Assembly (NCBI GenBank): GCA_963837695.1
Contig: CAWINZ010000005.1
Span: 1,364,001 to 1,428,000, forward strand
DNA length: 64,000 nucleotides
Direction of reading: 5' to 3'
DNA from: VRUE01 sp963837695
GTDB taxonomy: Bacteria; Actinomycetota; Thermoleophilia; Solirubrobacterales; 70-9
Notes under the pieces: model-generated
Databases searched by the model: none
What the model saw: the letters and a program-made list of their open reading frames with translations, nothing else
Told to the model about the DNA's origin: nothing
Program-made: the position numbers and the translations under genes
Shown here: positions 1 to 9,300 of the stretch, in pieces
Position numbering within the stretch: position 1 is the stretch's first letter
Layout of the letters: each line of letters begins with the position of its first letter

Positions 1-1007
1 GCTACCCCGCCGGCGTCGCGGTCGATGCTTCGGGCAAGGTCTACGTCACCGATCACGACGCCTCGACGCCGATCGACCGGGTCCAGAAGTTCAAAGAATC
101 GATCGGGGAATACGTCTACGACCTGCAGTGGGGCGCCACCGGCACGAGCGCAGGGCAGTTCAGGGATCCCCACGATGTCGCCGTCGGCCCCGGCGGCGAC
201 GTCTACGTCGCCGACCGCACCAACAACCGGATTGAGAAGTTCGACTCCGACGGATTCTTCCTCGCCCAGTGGGGCAAAATGGGCTCCGGCGACGGGGAGT
301 TCGTCTTCCCCGAGGGTGTCGCGACCGACGCCGCGGGCAACGTCTACGTTGCCGACCGCGGCAACAACCGGATCCAGAAATTCAGCTCGAGCGGGGGCTT
401 CGTCACCAAGTGGGGTACCAGCGGCGTGGGCGACGGCCAGTTTTCGCAGCCCAACGACGTCACGGTCGATGCGGATGGCAACGTCTACGTCGTCGACACG
501 GGCAACGACCGGATCCAGAAATTCGCCGGCGACGGCATCCCGTCCGGCGGCGGTGGCGCCGGCGGTGAAGGCAGCAGCGGAGCCGGCGCCGGTGAGGTCA
601 TCGACGTCAGCAACGAGTTCAAGATCGCGAACACGAAGGTGCTCGCCAAGGACGGCAAGCTCAAATTCGTGCTCAACCTGCCCGCGCCTGGAATCGTCGA
701 ATCCACCGCAACTGTGATGGGGCCGCCGCGGCCACCCTCGCTCGATCCCTCCCAGCGCCGGCATGAAGGCCACAAGTCGACGGCCTCCAAGGCGAAGAAA
801 AAGCCGCCGATCATCGTCGCGCGCGGTCGCGCGAGCGCCGCCGCCGCCGGCTCGCTGGCGCTCGTCGTCGCTCCGAACAAGCGCGGGAAGAAGTACCTCG
901 GCTGGCGGGAAAAGCTGAAGGCTTCGCTGAAGATCACCTACACCCCGAGCGGGGGCGCTCCCAGATCGCGCACCCTCGCGGTGACCTTCAAGCTCAGAGC
1001 CCGGTAG
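1..1007 (+). CDS. NHL-repeat beta-propeller protein, 3' part only
   Basis: The reading frame is open from base 3, so the start lies outside the window. It holds at least four NHL repeats, each with the pattern VAVDASGKVYVTD / NRIQKF (for example VYVADRTNNRIEKF and VYVADRGNNRIQKF), forming blades of a beta-propeller. A Gly/Ser-rich linker follows, then about 130 residues rich in Lys and Ser/Pro ending in a beta-rich stretch (ITYTPSGGAPRSRTLAVTFK). Proteins of this build are usually secreted or surface-bound in this group; the signal peptide is not visible here. Its stop overlaps by 14 bases the 3' end of the convergent penicillin-binding protein gene. Ligand and role cannot be told. Confidence 0.9.
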   Translation, partial: YPAGVAVDASGKVYVTDHDASTPIDRVQKFKESIGEYVYDLQWGATGTSAGQFRDPHDVAVGPGGDVYVADRTNNRIEKFDSDGFFLAQWGKMGSGDGEFVFPEGVATDAAGNVYVADRGNNRIQKFSSSGGFVTKWGTSGVGDGQFSQPNDVTVDADGNVYVVDTGNDRIQKFAGDGIPSGGGGAGGEGSSGAGAGEVIDVSNEFKIANTKVLAKDGKLKFVLNLPAPGIVESTATVMGPPRPPSLDPSQRRHEGHKSTASKAKKKPPIIVARGRASAAAAGSLALVVAPNKRGKKYLGWREKLKASLKITYTPSGGAPRSRTLAVTFKLRAR

Positions 1008-2724
1008 AGAGAACCTGGCCGGCGATCGGGGCGGCCACTTCGCCGCCCGCCGCTTCGGCTTCGACCAGCAGGACGCCGACCGCCAGGCGGGGCTTTTCGG
1101 CCGGGGCGAAGGCGGTGAACCAGGCGTCCTTGATCTGCTCGGGTTCTTCTTCTTCCTCAGTGCCGGGCTTGGGGCCCAGCTCGGCGGTGCCGGTCTTGCC
1201 CGCCACCTGGGCCTCGGGGATCGCGGCGGCGTAGCCGGTCCCTTCGGTGACGACGCCGACCATCAGCTCGGTCAGCTCGTCGGCGATCTTCTTCGACATC
1301 ACCCGCACCGAGTCCGGGTCTGGGCGCAGCTTTTTGTTGGCGATGACCGAGGTCGGCTCGCGGACGCCGCCGTTGCCGATCGTCTGGGCGACGCTCGCCA
1401 TCTGCAGTGGGGTCGCCAGCACCTCTCCCTGTCCGATCGCGGTCACGCCGAGGTCGACTTCTTCGCCGATCTCGGTCGGGAGCGTCGATTCGGGCGGTTC
1501 CACCTCGGCGACGATCCTCGGCGCGTAGAGGGTCGGCGGGGAGTTGAAGCCGAAGCGTTCGGCGACCTCGACGAATTCGTCGTTGCCGATCTTCGGGCCC
1601 AGCGGGGCGAAGTCGGCGTTGCAGGACTCGGCGAAGGCTTCGCGGAAGGTGCCGCCGCAGACCTCGCCGTTGGCATTGCTGATGAAGCGCCCGCCGACGT
1701 TGGCCCCGTCGGTCAGTTCGAATTCGTCGTCGAGTGAGACGACGCCCTTCTGCAGCGCGGCCGTGGTGGTCACCGTCTTGAAGGTCGACCCCGGCGGCTG
1801 CGGCGCCGAGAAGGCCTGGCCGGCGAGGGCGCGGACGTCGCCGCTGCCCACGTCAAGCACGGTGACGCCGCCGGCGCGCCCGGCGAGCGCCGAGACGGCT
1901 GCTTCCTGCAGGTCGGGGTCGATCGTCGTCTTGACCGGCGCCCCCGGTTGCGGCTTGGCTTGGGAGAGGATCCGGGCCGAGCCCTCTTCGCTCACGCCGA
2001 GCAGGGAGCCACCGGGCTTGCCGGCAAGGCGCGCGTTGAAGGCCTGCTCGAGGCCGCTGATTCCCACCGGCGTGCCGGCGGGGAAGCCGTGGCGGGCGAG
2101 CGTCGCGACATTTTCTTCCGCGGCCATGCCGATTTCGCCGGTGACGTCGATCGCGGCGCTTCCCAGCGGATGTTCGCGGGCTTCGGCTGAGCCTTCGGCG
2201 AGCACGGTCCCGTCGCGGGCGAGGATCGGCGCCCGCGGCGCCAGGTCGATCCGGTTTTCCAGCCGCTCGCCGGGTTCGAGGCCGGGGAAGACGAGGCTCC
2301 GATCCCAGGCGATGCCGCCCTCGGCGTAGGGGAGGTCGAGATCGGCGCTGACCGTGCCAAAGGCGACCGTCCCGGCTTCGATCGGCACCGGCACCTTGTC
2401 GACACCGTTCTCGCTGCTGGGGTTGCCAGGCGAGTGGACTTCGAGCGTGCGCAGCGTTGCCACCTCGGCGGCTTCGCGGTAGGCCTGGGCGAATTCGTCC
2501 TCGCCGATTGCGTGGAGCGAAGCTTCGTTCAGCTCCCTGTACATCGCGGCGAAGTCCTTGTGGGCCCAGGCTTGGCTGAAGCGTTCGGCGGCTTCCTTTT
2601 CCGGCGAGCCCGGGGCGCCCGCCGAGGCGCCCAGGGCGAAAGCAATAACGGCGATGATCGTGAGGGGGAGTGCGCGGGTTAGGAGACGGCGGCGCCGCTC
2701 CACCTCAATGGGCAAGTTGTTCAC
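994..2724 (-). CDS. Class B penicillin-binding protein (peptidoglycan transpeptidase)
   Basis: 576 residues. A single N-terminal membrane anchor (about 15-35) is followed by an NTF2-like MecA_N-type domain (about 40-150), a dimerisation-type segment (about 155-245) and a transpeptidase domain (about 270-570). The catalytic motifs are present: S-x-x-K as STFK at 313-316, S-x-N as SCN at 367-369, and KTG at 510-512. It should cross-link peptidoglycan outside the membrane. The MecA_N-like domain is known from PBP2a-type enzymes and from many actinobacterial PBPs, so it does not by itself mean beta-lactam resistance. It sits downstream of the MarP gene on the same strand, separated by a structured repeat filling the 136-base gap. 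Confidence 0.93.
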   Translation of the reverse strand: MNNLPIEVERRRRLLTRALPLTIIAVIAFALGASAGAPGSPEKEAAERFSQAWAHKDFAAMYRELNEASLHAIGEDEFAQAYREAAEVATLRTLEVHSPGNPSSENGVDKVPVPIEAGTVAFGTVSADLDLPYAEGGIAWDRSLVFPGLEPGERLENRIDLAPRAPILARDGTVLAEGSAEAREHPLGSAAIDVTGEIGMAAEENVATLARHGFPAGTPVGISGLEQAFNARLAGKPGGSLLGVSEEGSARILSQAKPQPGAPVKTTIDPDLQEAAVSALAGRAGGVTVLDVGSGDVRALAGQAFSAPQPPGSTFKTVTTTAALQKGVVSLDDEFELTDGANVGGRFISNANGEVCGGTFREAFAESCNADFAPLGPKIGNDEFVEVAERFGFNSPPTLYAPRIVAEVEPPESTLPTEIGEEVDLGVTAIGQGEVLATPLQMASVAQTIGNGGVREPTSVIANKKLRPDPDSVRVMSKKIADELTELMVGVVTEGTGYAAAIPEAQVAGKTGTAELGPKPGTEEEEEPEQIKDAWFTAFAPAEKPRLAVGVLLVEAEAAGGEVAAPIAGQVLSTGL

Positions 2725-2740
2725 TGACGGAAACCTAGTG

Positions 2741-2858
2741 GGGGGAGGGGTCGGGTACTACTCCCCGCTCAACTTTTTCGGTGGGGTGTTTGAGGTCGTC
2801 CGTGATCGGATTTGCGAAAAAGTGCAAGCCGCGGGGAGCAGTACCCGACCCCTCCCTC
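2741..2858. repeat. Structured intergenic repeat, copy A
   Basis: Nearly the whole gap between the PBP and MarP genes is one long imperfect hairpin. The outer arms at 2744-2759 and 2840-2855 are perfectly complementary over 16 bp. The inner arms pair CTCCCCGC and ACTTTTTCG with their complements. The core (CTCAACTTTTTCGGTGGG on the left, GCGAAAAAGTGCAAGCCGCG on the right) recurs at 25480-25594, where the outer arms have a quite different sequence yet are again perfectly complementary. No coding potential is evident. It could be an RNA structure, a bidirectional terminator or a folded-DNA element. Confidence 0.8.
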
Positions 2859-2860
2859 TC

Positions 2861-4021
2861 TCAACTCGTGCATGGACCCGTGTCCACAGGTGCCGCCGTC
2901 TCGTTGCGAATAGCTTGTTGGACGATGTCGTTCGGGACGGCGAAGCCGCCTGGGGGGCCGGTGGTGGTTGCGGCGAAAACGGTGGCCATCACCCGTCCCC
3001 GTGAATCCACCAGGGGGCCGCCGGAGTTGCCGCTGCGCACGCTGCCGCGCAGGAAGGCGATCGGGCGTTGGATCGGGCCCTCGCCGTAGGAGTCCTCGCT
3101 GATCACGTTGCTGGTATCGCCGATCCGCGCCGCCGCGACGGCGTAGGGACCGTTCTCCGGATAGCCGAGGACCGCTCCCGCGGTGCCGCGCTGTGGGTCG
3201 GGGGCGGTTTCCATCGCGGGGACCGAAGGGGCGTCGATCTGCAGCAGCGCCAGGTCGTTGCTCGGGTCGTAATGGACCGGGGTGGCGGCGAGCGAGGCGC
3301 CGTCGATCGTGGTCACCGTGGTGTCGTCCTCGCCGGCGACCACGTGGGCATTGGTGACGACGAGGCCGGGCTGCGCTACCCAGCCGGACCCCTCGACGCC
3401 GAGGCCGCAGGCGGTGCCCAGCACCCGCACCACCGAGCGACCTGAGCGTTCCACGTCGGGGTCGGAGGCGATCCCCGGGTCCGGTGGGGACACGGGGGTG
3501 GTCGGGCCGGCTATCGACGGAGCCGGGTCGACGCGGTTGAGCGCGTTGAGGACCGGGCCGGATGGCGGCAGCAGATCGTTGAGGCTGCGCAGGATCTCCG
3601 AGCGCTGCACGTCGCCCCGCAACTGTGCGGTGCCTGGGGCGTGCAACGCCACCGCGCCGAAGACCCAGGTCAGCCCCAGCGCCACGGCGGCGATTAGCGC
3701 GGCACCACCGGCCCCGTCGGCCAGGTGCAGCGCCCTGCCGCGGATCACGCGCTCGCGCAGTCCGAGGGCGAGGCTCTCCAGCGTCACCGCGACCACCGCC
3801 CCGACCAGAAGCGCGCCCAGCGCGGCGAGGAGCGGCGCATAGGGGGAGCTCGAGCCTTCGTTCAGCAGCAGCGGCCCGAGCCGGCCGCCGGCCAGGGCGC
3901 CGGCACCGAATCCGAGCAGGGTGAGCACGCCGACGATCAGCCCCTGCCGGTAGCCCCACATGGCGAAGGCGATCGTGAAGGCGACGATCGCCCAGTCGAG
4001 AACGGTCACAGACAAATACAA
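2861..4021 (-). CDS. marP: MarP-family membrane serine protease (CvpA domain plus trypsin-like domain)
   Basis: 386 residues. Residues 1-130 carry four predicted membrane segments of the CvpA/colicin V production type. Residues about 190-375 form a trypsin-like periplasmic protease with the triad His226 (TNAHVVAG), Asp256 (SNDLALL) and Ser333 (GNSGGPL). Cys205 and Cys384 match the positions of the disulfide that locks the MarP protease. MarP of Mycobacterium tuberculosis is needed for acid and oxidative stress resistance; a cell-wall stress role is inferred here from family and from the neighbouring PBP. The start is uncertain: TTG at 4021, or GTG about 12 bases further in. Confidence 0.88.
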   Translation of the reverse strand: MYLSVTVLDWAIVAFTIAFAMWGYRQGLIVGVLTLLGFGAGALAGGRLGPLLLNEGSSSPYAPLLAALGALLVGAVVAVTLESLALGLRERVIRGRALHLADGAGGAALIAAVALGLTWVFGAVALHAPGTAQLRGDVQRSEILRSLNDLLPPSGPVLNALNRVDPAPSIAGPTTPVSPPDPGIASDPDVERSGRSVVRVLGTACGLGVEGSGWVAQPGLVVTNAHVVAGEDDTTVTTIDGASLAATPVHYDPSNDLALLQIDAPSVPAMETAPDPQRGTAGAVLGYPENGPYAVAAARIGDTSNVISEDSYGEGPIQRPIAFLRGSVRSGNSGGPLVDSRGRVMATVFAATTTGPPGGFAVPNDIVQQAIRNETAAPVDTGPCTS

Positions 4022-4046
4022 GCAGGCCGGCCCGCCAAGCCCGTCA

Positions 4047-4063
4047 CTTACGTTCAGTAAGCT
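4047..4063 (+). promoter_or_regulatory. Palindrome and -10 box before the HxlR gene
   Basis: In the 49-base gap between the divergent MarP and HxlR genes, CTTAC-N5-GTAAG (4047-4061) is a perfect 5-bp inverted repeat. TAAGCT (4058-4063) overlaps its right arm and lies 7 bases before the GTG start, the spacing seen for leaderless actinobacterial transcripts. The palindrome could be an autoregulatory HxlR operator; this is inference from position. Confidence 0.45.
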
Positions 4064-4070
4064 GAGCGAA

Positions 4071-4406
4071 GTGGAGGCCGTATCTGCCCAAGAACAGCCC
4101 CCCGGCGTCTGTCCTCATTTCCACGCGGCGATCGAGTTGATCGGCAAGCGTTGGAGCGGGGCGATCGTCTTTGCCCTGACCGAGGGGCCGTTGCGCTTCG
4201 GCGAGCTCGCCAAGGCGGTGCCTGGGCTCTCGGACCGCCTGCTCTCCCAGCGCCTGCGCGAGCTGGAGGGGGAGGGGTTGGTCGGGCGCGAGGTCGAACC
4301 GGGCTCGCCCGTGCACGTCACCTACTCGCTGACCGAGGCCGGCGCGGAGCTGCGCCCGGCGATCGCCGAGCTGAAGTCGTGGGCCAAACGCTGGCGCTCT
4401 GAGTAG
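4071..4406 (+). CDS. HxlR-family transcriptional regulator
   Basis: 111 residues from the GTG at 4071. The sequence has the HxlR winged-helix signature: CPHFHAAIELIGKRWSGAIV, then LRFGELAKAVPGLSDRLLSQ as the recognition region and LTEAGAELRPAI near the end. HxlR proteins are small dimeric regulators that often respond to aldehydes or oxidants through an N-terminal cysteine; one Cys lies just before the HTH. An upstream extension to 3960 in the same frame is unlikely because it would run inside the MarP gene. The next gene, xseA, starts 10 bases after the stop. Confidence 0.9.
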   Translation: MEAVSAQEQPPGVCPHFHAAIELIGKRWSGAIVFALTEGPLRFGELAKAVPGLSDRLLSQRLRELEGEGLVGREVEPGSPVHVTYSLTEAGAELRPAIAELKSWAKRWRSE

Positions 4407-4416
4407 CCTCAGCCGG

Positions 4417-5709
4417 GTGGAAGAGCTACCGGGGCCGTTTCCCGTCGGGCGCTATGCCCGCAAGTTGCAGGAGGAGCTGCGCCGTCGCGCGCGCGTGCGC
4501 CTGGTCGGCGAGGTGACCGGCGTCTCGCGCAGCAAGGTCCAGGCCTACTTCGAGCTGCGCGATGCCGAGGGCGCCGTGCCCTGCGCGATCTGGCTCGACG
4601 ACCTGGAGAAGGCGGGTTTGCCCGAGGGAGGCTTGCGCGACGGCGCCGAAGTCGTGATCGGCGGCGGTCCCGACTACTACCCCGGCGGCGGACAGGCGTC
4701 GCCGAGCTTTGCCTTCCGAGCAACGCAGGTGCGCCTCGCCGGCGAGGGCGATCTGCTGGCGCGGCTGGAGGCCCTGCGCAAGCAGCTGCGTGCCGAGGGG
4801 CTGTTCGAGCTGCAAAAGCAGCTGGCCCGGCCGCGCCTGCCGAAGACGATCGGGGTGGTCACCGCGGAGAGCGGCGCGGCCAGGCGCGACCTGCTCGCCG
4901 GGTTGCGGCGGCGCGGCTGGGCGGGAACGGTGATTTGGGGCTTCGCGCCGGTCCAGGACCGCCGCGCGGCCCCCGCTATCGCCGCGGCGATCCAAGAGCT
5001 CGCGGCGATGCCGGCGGTCGAGGCGATCGTCGTCACTCGCGGCGGTGGCAGCCTCGCCGACCTCTGGGCGTTCTGCGATGAGACCCTCTGCCGCACCGTG
5101 GCGATGCTGCGGGTGCCGGTGATCAGCGCCGTCGGCCACGAGCGCGACTCGACCCTGATCGATGACGTCGCCGCGGTCGCCTGCTCTACCCCGACCCACG
5201 CCGCCGAGGCGGTCGTGCCGCTCGATTGCCTCGCGGCGCGCGCTGCGCTGACCCGCGCCGCCGCGGCGCTGCGGCGGGCGGGGGAGGGCGCCGTGGGCAC
5301 GCGCAGCCGGCACCTCGTGGCGCTCGCCCGCGGCCCGGCCCGGGCGCTGCGGCGCGAGCGCATCGCGCTCAACCAGAAGACGCGGGAGATCCGCGCCTCC
5401 TCCGAACGCGACCTTGCCGAGCGCCGCGCCTTTCAGCGTCGCATCGCCCTCGTCGTCCTCTCCCGCGCCGCCCGCCGCGCCGCCGGGGCGGACGCGGACA
5501 GCAAGCGCGAGGCATTGCGGCGGGCGCAGGTGGCCTTCCGCGCCCACGAACCCGAGCGCACCCTGGAACGCGGCTATGCCCTCGCCGAGGACAGCGGCGG
5601 GGAGCCGGTGACGAGCGCCGCCGCCGCGCTCGCCGCCAAGCACGTCAGACTGCGCTTTGCCGACGGCGGCGTCGGCGCCGAGATCGAACAGGATGGGGGT
5701 GGGGGATGA
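4417..5709 (+). CDS. xseA: Exodeoxyribonuclease VII large subunit
   Basis: 430 residues. An N-terminal OB-fold (about 1-100, with LVGEVTGVSRSKVQAYFELR) is followed by the catalytic core with GVVTAESGAARRDLL, VVTRGGGSLADLWAFCDE and SAVGHERDSTLIDDVA, all typical of XseA, and a C-terminal helical region. With XseB it degrades single-stranded DNA from both ends. The GTG start is 7 bases after a TAGCCT box, consistent with a leaderless transcript. The stop overlaps the XseB start (ATGA). Confidence 0.96.
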   Translation: MEELPGPFPVGRYARKLQEELRRRARVRLVGEVTGVSRSKVQAYFELRDAEGAVPCAIWLDDLEKAGLPEGGLRDGAEVVIGGGPDYYPGGGQASPSFAFRATQVRLAGEGDLLARLEALRKQLRAEGLFELQKQLARPRLPKTIGVVTAESGAARRDLLAGLRRRGWAGTVIWGFAPVQDRRAAPAIAAAIQELAAMPAVEAIVVTRGGGSLADLWAFCDETLCRTVAMLRVPVISAVGHERDSTLIDDVAAVACSTPTHAAEAVVPLDCLAARAALTRAAAALRRAGEGAVGTRSRHLVALARGPARALRRERIALNQKTREIRASSERDLAERRAFQRRIALVVLSRAARRAAGADADSKREALRRAQVAFRAHEPERTLERGYALAEDSGGEPVTSAAAALAAKHVRLRFADGGVGAEIEQDGGGG

Positions 5710-5939
5710 GCGAGGCACCAGAGTCCTATGAGGCCGCGGTAGAGCGGCTGGAGCAGATCATCGATCGTCTCGACTCCGGTCAGGCCGGTCTGCGCGAAAC
5801 GCTCGAGCTCTGCCGCGAGGGCCGCGAGCTGGTCACCTACTGCTCGACCGAGCTGGACGCGGTCAGCGAGGGTCTGGAAGAGCTCAAGCTGGACGACCTG
5901 GCGGCCAAGCTCGAGCAAGCGCCAGCCGACGCTCAGTAG
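5706..5939 (+). CDS. xseB: Exodeoxyribonuclease VII small subunit
   Basis: 77 residues, mostly helical, with the family pattern YEAAVERLEQIIDRLDSGQ and LCREGRELVTYCSTELDAV. Small XseB subunits bind several per large subunit and are needed for activity. It begins at the ATG overlapping the xseA stop (ATGA), so the two are translationally coupled. Confidence 0.95.
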   Translation: MSEAPESYEAAVERLEQIIDRLDSGQAGLRETLELCREGRELVTYCSTELDAVSEGLEELKLDDLAAKLEQAPADAQ

Positions 5940-6012
5940 CTCCGGGTACAGATCCAATAGCGGTTAAAGGGCCTGTTTCTTCTCACTGGCTCGGCGACAC
6001 CAGAGTTCGACC

Positions 6013-6320
6013 CTGCATGCGCTCCGCCGCCTATTTCTGATCGAGGACCAGCCGAGCTGGAAGCCCAGGCTGCGCTCCCGCATCCGCCTTGCGGCCACGC
6101 CCAAGCGCGTGGAGAAAACCGACGGACGCTGGATCGGGGTCGAGGTGAAGCTCGGGTACAGCCGGGTCGACGCGGCCGCTCAAAACCTGCTCGCCCTGCG
6201 AAAAAGCTCTCCGCCGAGCCCAACTCCGCCTGCGGCGCCCTACTCGTCGTCGCCGACAGTCCGACCTATACGCGCCCTGACGGAGTTGTCGTCACCTCGA
6301 TCGCTTCGCTCGGCCCCTGA
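6013..6320 (+). pseudogene. Remnant of a DUF4143-type AAA ATPase
   Basis: The 394-base gap after xseB contains the decayed 3' end of an ATPase with a C-terminal DUF4143 domain. In one frame, LFLIEDQPSWKPRLRSRIR (from 6031) is joined directly to DGRWIGVEVKLG, leaving out roughly 60 residues usually found between them. Around 6213-6237 the frame shifts, and the usual tail continues in another frame as ALLVVADSPTYTRPDGVVV with a stop at 6318-6320. No start, Walker motifs or upstream half is present. It is a dead fragment; the intact family is known for ATP-dependent proteins of unclear role. Confidence 0.75.
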
Positions 6321-6333
6321 GGCGGTTGGCGCC

Positions 6334-9300
6334 CTACGTATCGGTCGTCGGCCCTGCGCAGAGCCGACCGAGGGCCGGACAGCCGCGGCATAGGTCCCAG
6401 CCGCGCCTCTCGACCGCGGCCACCGGGAACTCGCCGGCGCCGATCCGGGCGATGACCGCCGACAGCGCCTCGCGGCCCCGCTCGATTGCGTCGCGGTCAA
6501 GCAGCTCGATCGCCGGCTCCTCGGGTCGCTCGAGGAAGACGTAGGCGACCTCGACCTCCTCTACGTCGCGAGCTTCGGCGACCGCGAGCGCATAGATAGT
6601 CCGCTGGGTCGCGTACTTCGCGGCGCGCTCGGCGGGCGAGGCGCCGCCCAGGCGGTCGGTCTTGTAGTCGATCACGAGGGGCGGAGCGCCGTCGCGCTCG
6701 ACCAGCAGGTCGATCGAGCCACGCAGCGTAGTGTCGGCGACGCCGAGCAGCAGGGGCACCTCGGCTCGTGAGCTGACGCCCGGCGCCCGCACACGCTCGC
6801 GCAGCAGGCTGGAGCCGAGCCAGGCACGCACGGGGGCGAGCAGCGAGGCCTCGGTCTCCTCGGTGGGCTCGCGCCACTCGTTGGCCTGGCTCCACTCCAG
6901 CAGCGAGTGCACGGCGGCGCCTCGGGTAGCCGCATCGCCGCGGCGGTCGGGGTCACCGTCAGCGTTTGCGGTCGAGCTTTGGTCCGGCAGGCGGTTCAAA
7001 CCCCGACCGCGGTCGCCGAGGCCGAGCACGCGCTCCATGTAGAAGCGGTATCCGCATTCCTCATAGGAGGCAATCGCCGTGTAGGAAAGGGGGCGATTGG
7101 GGACCGCCGGCGGGCGACGCGCCGGCAGTGGCGCCCGGTCCCCGCCGAGCGGCGCCGGCAGCGCGGGCTCGCGCCGCGTCGCGGTCAGCTCGGCGGCCCG
7201 CTCGGGCGAGGGCAGGCTCACGCGTACGGCGATCCGCGAAGGCGCGAAGCTCGTATCGAGACCCTCGCGAGGCCGCGGGGCGGGGACCTCGATCGCCGAG
7301 TCGCCCTCACGGTCGACCTCGAAGCCGGCGAGGATCCGCTCGACCACGGGAGTGCCGGGTTGCGTCGCCCGCCCCGGCCGCGGCATCGCGACCCCGCTGA
7401 GGATCAGTCGCTCGCGCGCTCGGGTCGCGGCGACGTGGAAGAGGCGCAGCTCCTCCGCCGCTTCGCGCTGCTGGGCCTCCGCGCAGAGCTCTTCGTGCGC
7501 GAAGAGGTTGAGCGAGGCGGCGCCGAGGCGGCGCAGCTGTAGCCCCACCCGGGGCTCGGCCTGCTCGTGCCCGAGGGTCAGCGCCGGCGATCGCGACCCG
7601 GCCAGCAGCCGCCGCGAGAGGCTGGGGACGGCGACGACGCCGAACTCGAGCCCCTTGGCGTTGTGCACGGTCATGATCCGCACCCCGTCGTGCCCCTCGA
7701 TCGCGTTGGCCGCCTCCGCCTCCGCGTCGGCTTCGGCGCGGCCGAGGAGGAAGTCGAGCAGGCCGCGCAGGTCGCGTCCCTCGCGCGCCTCGAACTCTTC
7801 GGCCAGCCGCATCAGCTTGCGCACGTTGGCGAAGCGCGCCTCGCCCGAAGGGCGCATCAGGACCGCCAGGTCATAGCCGGTCTCAGCGACCGCGGCGTCG
7901 ATCAAGCCCGCGAGCGGCAGCCGCCCGGCACGTGCGCGCAGCCCCTCGACCGTTTGCGCGAAGTCGCGCAGCAGGGCCAGCTCCGACTCCGGGATCCCCG
8001 CAAGTCGCTCTGGGTCCTCCGTCTCGCCCTCGCCCAACCCCGCCGCCCGCTCGAGTGCCGGCCAGACATGCCGTCGCCGTCCCGCCGCCGCGCGCAGCAG
8101 CCAGAGCGTGTCCGGGGCGGCGGCGCAGGCGGGGGAGGCGAGGGCGCCGAAGAGGGCTTGGTCGTCGAGCGGGTTGGCGATCGTCGCCAGCAGGGCGCAG
8201 ACGTCGGCGACCTGCTGCTGGGACCAGTAGCCGCGGCCGCCGATCGTGTAGGGGCGCAGGCCGGCGCGCTCGAGCGAGTCCTCGTAGGCATCGAGGTGGG
8301 TGAAGGCGCGCAGCAGGACGACCATCTCGCCGCGCTCGACGCCGCTCGCGGCCAGCTCGCCGAGCCGCATAGCGAGGAAGCGAGCCTCGGCCAGGTGGTT
8401 GGGCGGCGTATCGGCGTCGGTCGCCGGCGCCAGGTCGATTCCCTCGCCGTCCCAGCCATCGCGCCCGGTCAGCAACAGCTCCACCGCCGGCCCCGCGCCG
8501 GGTGGCTCCGCTTGCCGCGGCAGGGCGCCGACACGCAGCGGATGGAAGGCGTCGCCGAGCAGCTTCTCGCCGATCGCGTTGACGGCGCCGATCACCTCGG
8601 GGCGCGAGCGGAAGTTGCCGCTCAGCTCGATGACCGCCGCGTCGTCGCTCTGCTCGACCGCTCGTCGTCGCTCGCGGAAGACGTCGAGATCGGCGTGGCG
8701 GAAGCCGTAAATCGACTGTAGCTCGTCGCCGACGACCATCAGCTCCGAGCGCGGCCCACGCAGCGCCTCGATCAAGCGCAACTGCAGCCTGTTCGTGTCC
8801 TGGAACTCGTCGACCAGCAGGTGGCTGAAGCGCGCCCGGTAGGCGTTGCCGATCTCCTCGCGTTCGAGCAGACGCACAGCGCGCAGCTGCAGGTCCTCGA
8901 AGTCGAGCCCTTCGCGGCGCTCCTTGGCCGACTCGAAGCGCTGCGAGAAGAGGGCAAGAAGCGCGGCGATGTGCCGGTAGGCCTCGCCTCCCTCGCCGGC
9001 CTCCGCGGCGCGGGCGACCGCCGCGTCGATCGCCTCGCGGTAGGCGTCCATCGATTTCGCCTTGCTGTCGGTCCTCAGCGCGGTCAGCTCTTCGAGCCCT
9101 GGTACGCCGTCGCCGAGCACGGCCAGCACCCGTTCGACCAGCTCGCGAGTCGAGTTGGTCGGCTTCAGCTCCTCGAGCGTCTCCGCCGCGACCGTGGCGG
9201 CCCGGCGGACGGCGACCTCGGGATCGGCCGTCGGTGGGTCCGGCAGGCGGGGGGCGGCGACTCCGCGGCTGCGCAGCTCGGCGTGGATGCCGCCGACGAT

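Noticed and set aside
2741..2858. Integron attC-like site
   Set aside because: GCTCAAC fits one half of the attC end pattern, but the matching GTTRRRY half is absent and the conserved part is in the middle, not at the ends.
2769..3959. Long minus-strand frame of 396 codons
   Set aside because: It is an out-of-frame shadow of the MarP gene with an Arg/Pro-rich, low-complexity product.
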